A stretch of DNA of 64,000 nt, taken from the NCBI GenBank assembly GCA_029776225.1, contig JAKOTR010000090.1, positions 53,064-117,063 of the forward strand, written 5' to 3'. The notes below the pieces were generated by a model. That model worked only from the letters and a program-made list of their open reading frames with translations, did not search any database and was not told where the DNA came from. Shown one piece after another: positions 1 to 7,798 of this stretch. The stretch comes from Acidobacteriota bacterium. GTDB lineage: Bacteria > Acidobacteriota > Terriglobia > Bryobacterales > Bryobacteraceae. Positions within the stretch are counted from its first letter, which is position 1, and every line of letters begins with the position of its first letter. The position numbers and the translations under genes were made by a program.

Positions 1-1265
1 AAGGCATCGAGCAGCGCCAGGAACCGCGCGGCGTAAAGGTCTGCCGCCGCTTCGTCCAGATACGCGAGGTTATGGACGAAATCGATATCGATTGAAGGGT
101 TCCGCGCGTAATCGCGCACAAAAATCGCGAGCGGATCGAGCATCTCCCGGTTCAGGACCGCTTCCGCGACGACGCGCGATCCGTCGGCCAGGGTGCCGTA
201 ATCGGCCGGCTCGAAGGAGAAGCTGATGTCGTAGACCTGCGTGCGGCCGGAGGCGGCGAGCCCGAGCTGCCTGTTCAACTCCGCCAGCGGGTATCGCTGA
301 TGCCGGTATGCACGGCGCAGATCCGCGCCGATCTGCCGCATCAAATCGCCGAAGCGGGTCTCGGGCGCGTAGCGGCAGCGGAGCGCGTTGGTCGTGGCAA
401 ACAGGCCCACGGTGCGCTTGTCCTGGGCGGTTCTCCGGTTCAGCGCGGGGACCCCGATACTGATGTCCCATTGCCCCTCAGTGCGAGCGAACAAGGCGTA
501 GATCGCCGCAAGCAAAAGGGAGTTGGCGGTGGCGCCTTGCGCTTTGGCGAACTCGGTCAGCCGTGCATAGCTCTCCCGGCTGAGGGAAACCTGGCTGGCC
601 CGGCTGCCATGTCTGCGTGAAGGCCGGCGGCTGAACAGGGGCGGAGATGGCGGCTGATGAATGCCCAGCCAATAAGCGGCGTCCTCGCGGCAGCGCTCCG
701 ATGAATAATAGCTCTGCTCCTGAGCCACATGGTCGAGCCAGTTGCCGCCTTCCGGCCGCTGCGGCGTCCCCCCGGAAAGCAGCGTGGAATACGCATCCAG
801 AACCTGCCTGGTGATTAAAGAGATTCCCCAGCCATCGCACACCAGGTGCGAATAGACGTTGAGCCAGCACCATCGCCGCTCGCCGGCTTTCAACAGGTCG
901 AAGCGGAACAGTCCCGGGCGCTCGATGTCGAACGGCTGGTTGAATCGCAGCTCGATTTGCCGGCGAACGGCCGCTTCCGGATCGGCTTCCGCGGTGCAGT
1001 CGATCACCTCCACCGGCACCGGCACCGAGGGAGCGACACTCTGCATCAATCCTGCATCGGTTGCCGTGAAGGAGAGCCGCAGCGCCTCGTGCCAGCCGGC
1101 CACCAGATTCAGCGCGGTCTTGAAGGCGTCCACATCCAGAGCTGTTTCGATCCAGATAGCGCCGCCGATGTTGTACGCGCTTGCCGCCCCGCTCCTTTCC
1201 TGATCGAGCCAGATGCCCGCCTGGTCAGGCAGCACCGGATAAGTACCACGATCTTCGCCGAGCAT
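1..1265 (-). CDS. Non-ribosomal peptide synthetase, N-terminal condensation domain (partial, runs off left edge)
   Basis: Reading the reverse strand from the ATG at 1265 gives 421 uninterrupted codons to the window edge. They look like an NRPS condensation domain, which forms the peptide bond between two carrier-bound amino acids. Landmarks are an opening YPVLPDQAGIWL (residues 9-20), the active-site motif in the form SHLVCDG (139-145), and a VGLFATTNALR stretch resembling the conserved VGxFVNT motif. The first His of HHxxxDG is Ser, but the catalytic second His140 and Asp144 are kept. The start overlaps the stop of the mbtH-like gene (TGATG), so the two are translationally coupled. Adenylation and carrier domains would lie outside the window. 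Substrate unknown. Confidence 0.88.
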   Translation of the reverse strand, partial: MLGEDRGTYPVLPDQAGIWLDQERSGAASAYNIGGAIWIETALDVDAFKTALNLVAGWHEALRLSFTATDAGLMQSVAPSVPVPVEVIDCTAEADPEAAVRRQIELRFNQPFDIERPGLFRFDLLKAGERRWCWLNVYSHLVCDGWGISLITRQVLDAYSTLLSGGTPQRPEGGNWLDHVAQEQSYYSSERCREDAAYWLGIHQPPSPPLFSRRPSRRHGSRASQVSLSRESYARLTEFAKAQGATANSLLLAAIYALFARTEGQWDISIGVPALNRRTAQDKRTVGLFATTNALRCRYAPETRFGDLMRQIGADLRRAYRHQRYPLAELNRQLGLAASGRTQVYDISFSFEPADYGTLADGSRVVAEAVLNREMLDPLAIFVRDYARNPSIDIDFVHNLAYLDEAAADLYAARFLALLDA

Positions 1266-1480
1266 CAGAGCACGGCCTCCTCGATTCTCTGGCGCAAGCT
1301 GCGCGGGCGCATGTCCTGCCACGCGGCGTCGACAAACTGAAGGCACTCTTCCCTTGTGCCCTCTTTCACTACCGACCAGCCGCCCGGCACGGGCACGTCG
1401 CCGCGCCACAACGAATACTGTTCCTCGCCGTTGACCAGAACCAAGAATTTGAAATCGTCAGGAAGGCTTTCCCAGGCCAT
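1265..1480 (-). CDS. MbtH-like NRPS accessory protein
   Basis: A 71-residue protein of the usual MbtH size. Such proteins bind NRPS adenylation domains and are often needed for their folding or activity. It carries the family core: NGEEQYSLW near the N-terminus, a GGW motif, and the C-terminal segment WQDMRPRSLR. The start is taken at MAWESLPDDF, preceded by a GGAG about eight bases upstream; an upstream in-frame codon would add ten residues not typical of the family. The stop overlaps the start of the downstream condensation-domain gene, so this is the first visible gene of an NRPS operon transcribed leftwards. Confidence 0.93.
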   Translation of the reverse strand: MAWESLPDDFKFLVLVNGEEQYSLWRGDVPVPGGWSVVKEGTREECLQFVDAAWQDMRPRSLRQRIEEAVL

Positions 1481-1660
1481 GCTTCGGGCTCCCGTTGGTT
1501 GCAGTTGCAAAGCGCTTGATCGACGGGCGGAGATTTCGACTGTAGGGTTTTTTTTGCCGTTAGGGATAAACGAATCGCTGGTTGAGGCCGATCAATTCAC
1601 GAGCGCTTGCCACGGCGGACCATCAGGCAGCGGCGCACAAGAGCATCGAGAACTCAACGC

Positions 1661-2938
1661 ATGGAACACCCAGTCGACAACAGAATGGCGGAGCGCTTAC
1701 CGGCGCTCGCGGCGATACTGCTCAGCGCGTTGATGGTTGCCGCCTGCGGCAGGCAGGCACACTCGTCCGCGCAGCAGGCTCCGGCGCCCGTCACCGTCAT
1801 CGTCGAGCGCGCCGAACGTCGCGACGTGCCACTGGTCTCGGAACTGGTGGGGCGCACCGAGGCGGAGGCCGACGTGGAGATTCGCGCCAACGTCGAGGGC
1901 CGCCTGGAGGAAGCTTTCTTTCAAGAAGGGAGCATGGTAAAGAAGGGCCAGAGGCTCTTCCGAATCGATTCCCGGCGCTACGAGGCCCGGTACAACTGGC
2001 CCGGGCTGCTCTCGAGAAAGCCGAAGCGGAACTGGAACTGGCGCGCGAGCAGCAGCGCCTGGTGAATGCGCAATCCGCACTCAGGCAAGCGGAAGCCAAC
2101 CTGCTGAAGGCCGACCAGGACCTCGAACGGTTGAAGCCGCTTGCTGCCCGCCGTGCCGTTCCGGAACGGGATCTCGATCAGGCGGTTGCCGCTTATGCCT
2201 CGGCACAGGCTGCCGTCGAAGACGCACGCGCGACGGTGAAGACCACCATGGTCATCGACCGTGTAGGCCTGCGCCAGGCGGAAGCCAACGTCAGTTCCGC
2301 CAGGGCAGCGCTGGCGGCGGCGCAACTGGACCTGGAGGAAACCGACATCCGAGCGCCCATCAGTGGGCGCATCGGCCGTATCGAGGTGGGGTAGGCAACT
2401 ACGTCGGCCCTGGCCGGGGGCGGCTGGCAACCATCTCGCAGATCGACCCAATCCACCTGGTGTTTAACATCCCCGAGCAGCTCTATCTGCGGATCCTCAC
2501 CGTGGCGCCGACCAGGCCGGCATCAACAACATCGAGCTGGTGCTCGCCGATGGCGGCGTCTACCCCTACCGGGGCCGGTTCGCCTTCCTGGATAGGGCGG
2601 TCGCCAGCCGAACTGGCACGCTGGAGGCGGTACGGGCGCAGGCAAAACTCAACTACCAGCGAACAGTCATCCAGGCTTTCCGCGAAGTAGCAGATGCCCT
2701 GGCCGCGCGCCGCAATCTCACCGAACTCAGACAGGAGCAGGAGGGCCTGGTGGAGAGTCTCCGCCAGGCGGTGGAACTTGCCGAGCTGCGCTATCGGGGC
2801 GGCGTCGCGAGCTATCTCGAGTACCTCGATTCCGAGCGCGCATCATTCGATGCCCAACTCCGGCTCGTGCAGGCACGCCTGGAGGAGCTGAACAGCGTCA
2901 TTGCGCTGTACCTGGCCCTTGGGGGCGGCTGGCAGTAA
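1661..2938 (+). pseudogene. Collapsed RND efflux locus: membrane-fusion protein welded to outer-membrane factor tail
   Basis: From the ATG at 1661 a lipoprotein-type signal (ALMVAACG) leads into an AcrA/MexA-type periplasmic adaptor. The product can only be followed by changing frame: near 1990 (YEAR to LARAALEKAEAE), at the TAG at 2392 (IGRIEVG then NYVGPGRG), and near 2510-2525 (EQLYLRI then GINNIELVLADGG). At about 2620-2640 the adaptor sequence, just after FLDRAVASRTGTLEA, passes straight into the C-terminal quarter of a TolC/OprM-type outer-membrane factor (AFREVADAL, SYLEYLDSER, LALGGGW). The inner-membrane pump and most of the outer-membrane factor are missing. Intact operons of this kind encode adaptor, pump and channel in that order, as at 57.7-63.5 kb, so a deletion plus several frameshifts explains it. 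The last piece is an open frame of about 130 codons but is unlikely to work alone. Confidence 0.85.
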
Positions 2939-2955
2939 TTGGTCTTCGCGCGGCG

Positions 2956-3690
2956 CTACGTATCTCGAGCGGCCGGACTCTCCTCCAGCGGAACGGTCTC
3001 GCGCTCGATGATCCGAAGTGGCTTCGTTCCCACGGCAGCAGCAACCGCCACCCGATAACCGTCTCCTCGCCGCAGAGCGAAGCGCCAGCGGTCAGGGCGG
3101 TCGGGGCAGCCCTCGTGGAAGAGAATCCTGGGCTCCTCAGCGTCTTCCAGCAGGAAGGAAAAGCTATCCAGCGGGATGGACAGGCCCATCCCCCGGGCTT
3201 TAATATACGCTTCTTTGAGGGTCCAGAAATCGAAGAACGCCTCCGGCTTCTTTCTGAGCTGTGCGATCTCGATGGGGCTGAAGTAGCGTTCCGCGATCTC
3301 GGCGAGATCGCGCTCGGGGGCAGTGGACTCAACGTCCACGCCGATATCCATTTCCCAGGCCACCGCCACCACTGCCCGGCCTTCCGTGTGTGAAAGATTG
3401 AATTGCAAACTCCTCCATGCCGCCGGTTCCCGAATCGACGGCCGGCCATAAGGGTTCAGCTCGAATTGCCATTCGCGAGGCGGCACGGAAGCGTACTGGG
3501 ACAAGGCGTGGCGCACCAAAGCGTGGCTAACGAGATACCGCTTTCTGTCCCGCTCCGACACGAATCGCCGTTGCCGCTCTCGTTCCTCAGCAGAGAGCGT
3601 GGCGAACTGCCGCTCCAGGAGTTCCGGGTCATGGATGCGGTCCGGGAACGCCCACCATAGATGCGTTTCGCCTTCAGCCGGGAGGATCAC
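2956..3690 (-). CDS. 4'-phosphopantetheinyl transferase (Sfp type)
   Basis: This 244-residue protein matches the Sfp/Gsp group, which moves 4'-phosphopantetheine from CoA to a serine of carrier proteins and so activates NRPS and PKS enzymes. Visible motifs are NPYGRPSI, FNLSHTEGR, the Mg-binding GVDVES, and FFDFWTLKEAYIKARGMGLS, in the expected order and spacing. The proposed start is GTG at 3690. It sits in a 10-bp tandem duplication (two copies of GGAGGATCAC at 3681-3700), so the exact start is uncertain. It lies 1.5 kb from the NRPS gene, whose carrier domains are its likely substrate, separated by the decayed efflux locus. Confidence 0.92.
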   Translation of the reverse strand: MILPAEGETHLWWAFPDRIHDPELLERQFATLSAEERERQRRFVSERDRKRYLVSHALVRHALSQYASVPPREWQFELNPYGRPSIREPAAWRSLQFNLSHTEGRAVVAVAWEMDIGVDVESTAPERDLAEIAERYFSPIEIAQLRKKPEAFFDFWTLKEAYIKARGMGLSIPLDSFSFLLEDAEEPRILFHEGCPDRPDRWRFALRRGDGYRVAVAAAVGTKPLRIIERETVPLEESPAARDT

Positions 3691-3771
3691 GGAGGATCAC
3701 AAAATCAGATTGTAACCGGTGAGCGGCGCCGCAGCGGGTTCGTCTGTCCGGCATCGTTCAGCCGCTGCTGA

Positions 3772-4077
3772 TCACGCCGCATAGATCAACCGGGCCTCGG
3801 CCAGCACGCCGGGCCGGATGATGGGCTTCAATGCCGGTTTGACGGCGATGTCGACACGGTGCCCCAGCAGAGTGCTGAGTTCGCGTATCAGCGCCGCGAC
3901 ACCCAGCAAACCAGGACGGGCTTCGGGCAGGAAGTCAACGAGGAAATCGATGTCGCTGTCGGGACGCATCTCACCACGCGCGGCCGATCCGAACACAGAC
4001 AACTCCTTGACCTGGTAGCGGCGGCAGATGGCCGCAATCTCAGCCTCGGGTAGCTCGATGCCAGCGGCAGTCGACAT
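3772..4077 (-). CDS. MNT-domain nucleotidyltransferase (MntA-like)
   Basis: A 101-residue minimal nucleotidyltransferase with the signature GSAARGEMRPDSDIDFLVDF, giving the GS motif and the two metal-binding aspartates. Family members usually pair with a HEPN protein as a toxin-antitoxin system in which the MNT protein AMPylates the HEPN toxin. No HEPN-like gene adjoins it: downstream (3691-3771) is too short and upstream is a tRNA. The start is placed at the ATG at 4077 because AGGAG lies nine bases before it; an ATG at 4101 would add eight residues. It could be an orphan antitoxin or a stand-alone enzyme. Confidence 0.82.
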   Translation of the reverse strand: MSTAAGIELPEAEIAAICRRYQVKELSVFGSAARGEMRPDSDIDFLVDFLPEARPGLLGVAALIRELSTLLGHRVDIAVKPALKPIIRPGVLAEARLIYAA

Positions 4078-4168
4078 AAAGCGACTCTCCTGCTGACCCA
4101 TTATCCATCATTGGACAAGAGAAGTAAGTGAGATTTGGTTGGCCTTCGGCGTACGTCCTGAATCTGAG

Positions 4169-4245
4169 TGGTGCGCCCGGCGCGATTCGAACACGCGACC
4201 TTCTGGTTCGTAGCCAGACGCTCTATCCAACTGAGCTACGGGCGC
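4169..4245 (-). tRNA. tRNA-Arg (ACG anticodon)
   Basis: The reverse strand folds as a complete cloverleaf: acceptor GCGCCCG/CGGGCGC, D arm GCTC-AGTTGGATA-GAGC, anticodon stem TCTGG/CCAGA with loop CTACGAA, and T arm with GTTCGAATC. The anticodon is ACG, expected to be deaminated to ICG and read CGU, CGC and CGA. The 3' CCA is encoded (4169-4171). Confidence 0.97.
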
Positions 4246-4301
4246 AACTTGCAGAATTGGTAAGACCCAGAACCCACTCTAGCGGGTTGGGCGAAAGGGT
4301 G

Positions 4302-5435
4302 TCAAGTCGCATGGACCGCGGCGCGCGCGGGCGCACGCCTGATGCGGCCTTCACGGTCTAGTTTGAGCCGGTCACCCCGCCACACGACGGTCGAGCCGAA
4401 CAGGCCGGCTGCCCAAACGGCCACGCCTGCGAGGTCGCGCACCGGCATGAGGTAGAAGTCCGGAATCACGCGCCGGTCTTCGAGCACCAGCGTACCGACG
4501 GCGATCCCGGCGGCCATGCGAACCGCAAGCAGCGGCAGCGCCGCCCACCAGGCGCCCGCGGCGGCCAGCAATACGGCCCATAGCGTCGCGTTCGCCAGCG
4601 GCATGCCGGCGTAGCCGCCCCCGCGCGAAACGCGTATCGTCCGCGCCCAACGCAACTGGTGACGCCAGACGTCGCCCCAGGTGCGGCCGGGCAACGAGGT
4701 CTCCACCACGCAGCGCGACAGCATCACGCGTTTCCCCAGTTCGCTGATGCGCCGCCCAAGCTGGTAATCGTCGGCGATGTAATCGGAAAGCGCGCCGTAC
4801 CCTCCGATCGCTTTCAGATCCGCGGCGCGAAACGCCATCGTGGAGCCCAGGGCGAATTCCGAAATTCCTGCCAGCGGCGCCACCAGCACCCCGGGCGCGA
4901 AGTCCGTCGCGATGCCGATCGCTTCCAGGCGTCCCGGCAAGCCGCTGGCGCAGGCGCGGTAGAGACACGTGACTACGCCGCAACAGGGATCCTCAAGGCG
5001 GGAAACCACCCTCCGGAGATAGTCCTCGGGCACCCGGATGTCGCTGTCGTTGACAACCAGAATCGGATAAGCGGCGGCGGCCGCCAGCTCTTCCAGCACT
5101 CCCACTTTGGGATTCGCGGCGTCGGTGGGCGCCACGATGAGGCGGATGGGTATGTGGGGGTACTCCGCAGCCAGGCGCTCGATCTCCGGAATCGCGGGAT
5201 CGTCGGGGTGGCTCACTCCGAACAGGATTTCGAAACGCGGGTAGTCCTGCTCGGCGTGCGAGCGGATGAACTCATAGAAGTCGGGATCGAGGCCGCGCAC
5301 CGGTTTGAGAATCGAGACTCCAGGAAAATACGAAGGCTCCGGATCGCGCACCCGAAGGCGCCACAGCGCTGCGGCCAGCGCCAGCAATTGAAAAACGAAC
5401 GCGGCCGCGCCGAGGATGAGCAGCAGATAGATCAC
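4302..5435 (-). CDS. hpnI: Hopanoid glycosyltransferase HpnI (ceramide glucosyltransferase-like, GT family 2/21)
   Basis: A 377-residue membrane-anchored glycosyltransferase. An N-terminal hydrophobic segment (VIYLLLILGAAAFVFQLL) is followed by the GT core with SILKPVRGLDP, a DxD-type VNDSDI, an ADDYQLG segment and QLRWART, the D,D,D,(Q/R)xxRW layout of ceramide glucosyltransferases. Hydrophobic segments follow from about residue 270. HpnI proteins add an N-acetylglucosamine-type sugar to bacteriohopanetetrol; the assignment rests on this fold plus the adjacent hpnJ. The start is a GTG at 5435 overlapping the upstream stop (GTGA), preferred to a longer frame reading 50 bases into that gene. 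Confidence 0.85.
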   Translation of the reverse strand: MIYLLLILGAAAFVFQLLALAAALWRLRVRDPEPSYFPGVSILKPVRGLDPDFYEFIRSHAEQDYPRFEILFGVSHPDDPAIPEIERLAAEYPHIPIRLIVAPTDAANPKVGVLEELAAAAAYPILVVNDSDIRVPEDYLRRVVSRLEDPCCGVVTCLYRACASGLPGRLEAIGIATDFAPGVLVAPLAGISEFALGSTMAFRAADLKAIGGYGALSDYIADDYQLGRRISELGKRVMLSRCVVETSLPGRTWGDVWRHQLRWARTIRVSRGGGYAGMPLANATLWAVLLAAAGAWWAALPLLAVRMAAGIAVGTLVLEDRRVIPDFYLMPVRDLAGVAVWAAGLFGSTVVWRGDRLKLDREGRIRRAPARAAVHAT

Positions 5436-5800
5436 AAGGCCAGGAGAGCGACTCCGCCCGCAACCAGTCCCGCACCGGCCCACCGCCGCCAGCTGATCCG
5501 CTCCTGGAGGGCGTACTTGGCGACGACAGTCTCGACAACGAAGCTTGCAGCCGTCGCCGGGACCGCAAAACTAAGATCGGCGACCGATAACAAGGTAAGA
5601 AACGCGAAAAATGACACGGCCATCATTGCAACCGCAAGAATAATATACCAGTTCCCCGCAATGCGCGCGGCCACGCGGCCAAGAGCGCCAGGGCGGAAGT
5701 CGTGAATTTCGCCATGGCGTTTCATCGCCTTCGTCTGGAGCACGTCGGCAATCGTGGTGGCGCCCACGATGATCATCACAAGGAGCCAGTTCACACGCAT
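5432..5800 (-). CDS. Small 4-TM EamA/SMR-type membrane protein (partner A)
   Basis: A 122-residue protein with four predicted membrane segments, the size of small multidrug resistance proteins and ArnE/ArnF-type half flippases. The second half, LSVADLSFAVPATAASFV followed by QERISWRRWAGAGLVAGGVALLAL, is the EamA/DMT signature in which a conserved Pro sits between two helices. Its neighbour at 5791-6240 has the same signature in the same place. It overlaps that gene by 10 bases and hpnI by four, so all are co-translated. A role in moving a hopanoid intermediate is inferred from this setting only. Confidence 0.8.
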   Translation of the reverse strand: MRVNWLLVMIIVGATTIADVLQTKAMKRHGEIHDFRPGALGRVAARIAGNWYIILAVAMMAVSFFAFLTLLSVADLSFAVPATAASFVVETVVAKYALQERISWRRWAGAGLVAGGVALLAL

Positions 5801-6240
5801 ACCTCCGTCTTCTCCTCGGAGCGAGTGGAGGCCGGCTTGGGCGGCCGCGGTGAGGTGGTGCGGACCGCGGTGGACCCCACCAGCGCAATCCCGGCCACGA
5901 TCAGCAGCGTGCCGGCCCAGCGGGCCAGGCTGATGTGCTCGCCCAGAAACAGGCGGCCGAGCACCGCGTTCAGAACGTAGCCGATGGCGGTCACGGGCAG
6001 CACATAGCTGAGGTCAGCCCAGCTCAACAGAGCCAGACGTGTGAACATCCATACGATCAGCAAACCGATGCCGACGGCAACCCACGGATGAAAGATGACG
6101 CGGACGTATTCCAGGACGGAGTTGCCCAACACCGTCCCGCTCCGCTTCAACCCCCAGCTAATGACGAAGTTTCCGAGGACATTGGCGAGGACAACAATTA
6201 ACGTGAAGATTCTCGTTTTCAGATGAAGACGGTCGCTCAC
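5791..6240 (-). CDS. Small 4-TM EamA/SMR-type membrane protein (partner B)
   Basis: A 149-residue protein with four membrane segments and a polar 25-residue C-terminal tail. Its LLSWADLSYVLPVTAIGYVLNA segment and the following GEHISLARWAGTLLIVAGIAL align with the adjacent 122-residue protein, indicating an old tandem duplication. Pairs of 4-TM proteins of this family can act as obligate heterodimers, as with ArnE and ArnF, which flip a glycosylated lipid in enterobacteria. The start overlaps the hpnJ stop (ATGA) and the stop overlaps the next gene by 10 bases. Substrate unknown. Confidence 0.8.
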   Translation of the reverse strand: MSDRLHLKTRIFTLIVVLANVLGNFVISWGLKRSGTVLGNSVLEYVRVIFHPWVAVGIGLLIVWMFTRLALLSWADLSYVLPVTAIGYVLNAVLGRLFLGEHISLARWAGTLLIVAGIALVGSTAVRTTSPRPPKPASTRSEEKTEVCV

Positions 6241-7709
6241 TCGATCACTCGTTCCGCTCCCCCGGCGTACGCGCCGCTCACCCCTTTGTGTTCGGCTACG
6301 AACTTCTTCCGCTTGGAGCGCAAGGCCAGATACTCCCGGGCTTCCTTGTAAAGCCGCCTGCGTTCAGCGCCATCCCAGAGCGCCCTGCGCACCACGCGCC
6401 AGATTACCCGCGGGCGGAAGTAATACTCTCCGTAAAACTTTTCGACCCATTCGACCAGTTCCGCCCGGTCCAGTCCCGGGTAGACCACGTTGGGCAACTG
6501 ATGGCCGCTTTCGTCGGTCATGGAATCCACGGTGATCAGGCCGTTCCGCGACGCGTAATCGTAGAATTCCGTTCCGGGGTAAGGATGAGCGATCGAAACC
6601 TGAATCGTTTCGGTGTCGAGCCGCTTGGCGAACTCGATGGTCTGGCGAAGGGTTTCGCGGGTCTCGCCGGGCAAGCCAACGATGTAGTCGCCGTGCACCA
6701 GCAACCCAAGCTTCTTGCAGTTCGCCGTGAACCGCTGCGCCATCTCCACGGTGGCGCCTTTCTTGATGTTTCTCAGAATCTGCGGAGCGCCGGACTCGTA
6801 GCCCACGATCAGCAGGCGGCAGCCCGCTTCCTTCATCGCCTTCAGCGTTTCGTAGTCGGTCGTGACGCGCGATGTGCATGACCAGGTGAACTTCAACGGC
6901 TTAAGCTTCTTGCACAGCTCGATCGTGCGGGCTTTCTGGTAGTTGAACGTGTCGTCGTCGAAGAAGATCTCCTTCAGATTCGGAAAGGTCTCCAGAGCAA
7001 ACCGCACCTCGGCGGCGACGTCGTCGGCGGAGCGCACGCGCCAGCGGTGACCCGAATGGGTCTGCGGCCACAAGCAGAAGGTGCACAACGCGGGACAGCC
7101 GCGCGACGTGTAGAAGGCAATGAACGGGTGGAGGAGAAACGGGACGTTGTAGCGCGTTATATCGAGGTCTCGCTTATAGACGCGCGTCACCCACGGCAGC
7201 TCGTCCAGGTTCTCGATCGCAGGGCCATCCGGGTTGTGGCGGAAGCCGCCGTTGTCTCTGTAGCTCACCCCGGGAAGTTCGGCAAGCGAGGCGCCCCGCG
7301 CGTAATTCACGATCTGGTAATCGAACTCCCGGCGCACCACGAAGTCGATTGCGCTGGAAGCGCGCAGCGCCCCCTCTGGGTTCACGGTAACCGGAGGGCC
7401 GACGAACGCCACCTTGAGCTTCGGGTTGGCGTCCTTCATCATTTCGGCGATCTTGACGTCCACGTGGAAGCCGGGCGTGGAGGTGAACAGCACGAGCAGC
7501 TCGTAATCGGCGGCCATTGCGACCGTCTGCTCGATGGAGATCTTGTGGGGAGGGGCGTCCACCACCTTGCTGTCCGGCAGCATGCCCGCCGGGTAGCAGA
7601 GCCACACGGGATACCAGTAGGACTCGATCTCACGCGTGGCGGGCCAGCGTGAACTCGCGCCTCCGTCAAATCCCTCAAAAGAAGGAGGGTTCAGGAACAA
7701 CGTCCTCAT
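6237..7709 (-). CDS. hpnJ: Hopanoid biosynthesis radical SAM protein HpnJ
   Basis: A 490-residue B12-binding-type radical SAM enzyme. The opening MRTLFLNPPSFEGFDGGASS and ESYWYPVWLCYPAG are characteristic of HpnJ, the enzyme associated with turning the bacteriohopanetetrol glycoside into its cyclitol ether. The radical SAM cluster motif is CPALCTFC, with later GYESG and GDYIVGLPGET segments. The start at 7709 has a good AAGGAG at proper distance; an in-frame extension of 29 residues lacks one. It heads the operon hpnJ - EamA B - EamA A - hpnI, all junctions overlapping. hpnH, hpnG and shc are not in the window. Confidence 0.9.
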   Translation of the reverse strand: MRTLFLNPPSFEGFDGGASSRWPATREIESYWYPVWLCYPAGMLPDSKVVDAPPHKISIEQTVAMAADYELLVLFTSTPGFHVDVKIAEMMKDANPKLKVAFVGPPVTVNPEGALRASSAIDFVVRREFDYQIVNYARGASLAELPGVSYRDNGGFRHNPDGPAIENLDELPWVTRVYKRDLDITRYNVPFLLHPFIAFYTSRGCPALCTFCLWPQTHSGHRWRVRSADDVAAEVRFALETFPNLKEIFFDDDTFNYQKARTIELCKKLKPLKFTWSCTSRVTTDYETLKAMKEAGCRLLIVGYESGAPQILRNIKKGATVEMAQRFTANCKKLGLLVHGDYIVGLPGETRETLRQTIEFAKRLDTETIQVSIAHPYPGTEFYDYASRNGLITVDSMTDESGHQLPNVVYPGLDRAELVEWVEKFYGEYYFRPRVIWRVVRRALWDGAERRRLYKEAREYLALRSKRKKFVAEHKGVSGAYAGGAERVIE

Positions 7710-7741
7710 CGGCACTCCTTCGAGCTTACCGGTTCTCTGCC

Positions 7742-7757
7742 TTTCATGTACATGAAA
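7742..7757. promoter_or_regulatory. Perfect 16-bp palindrome upstream of hpnJ
   Basis: TTTCATGTACATGAAA is a perfect inverted repeat, 33-48 bases before the hpnJ start in the 89-bp gap after the preceding gene. Its place suggests an operator for a dimeric repressor or activator of the hopanoid operon. The regulator is not identified. Confidence 0.55.
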
Positions 7758-7798
7758 ATGAACGGGAATGCCTTCAGCCCTACCTGGGCGGTGCAAAT

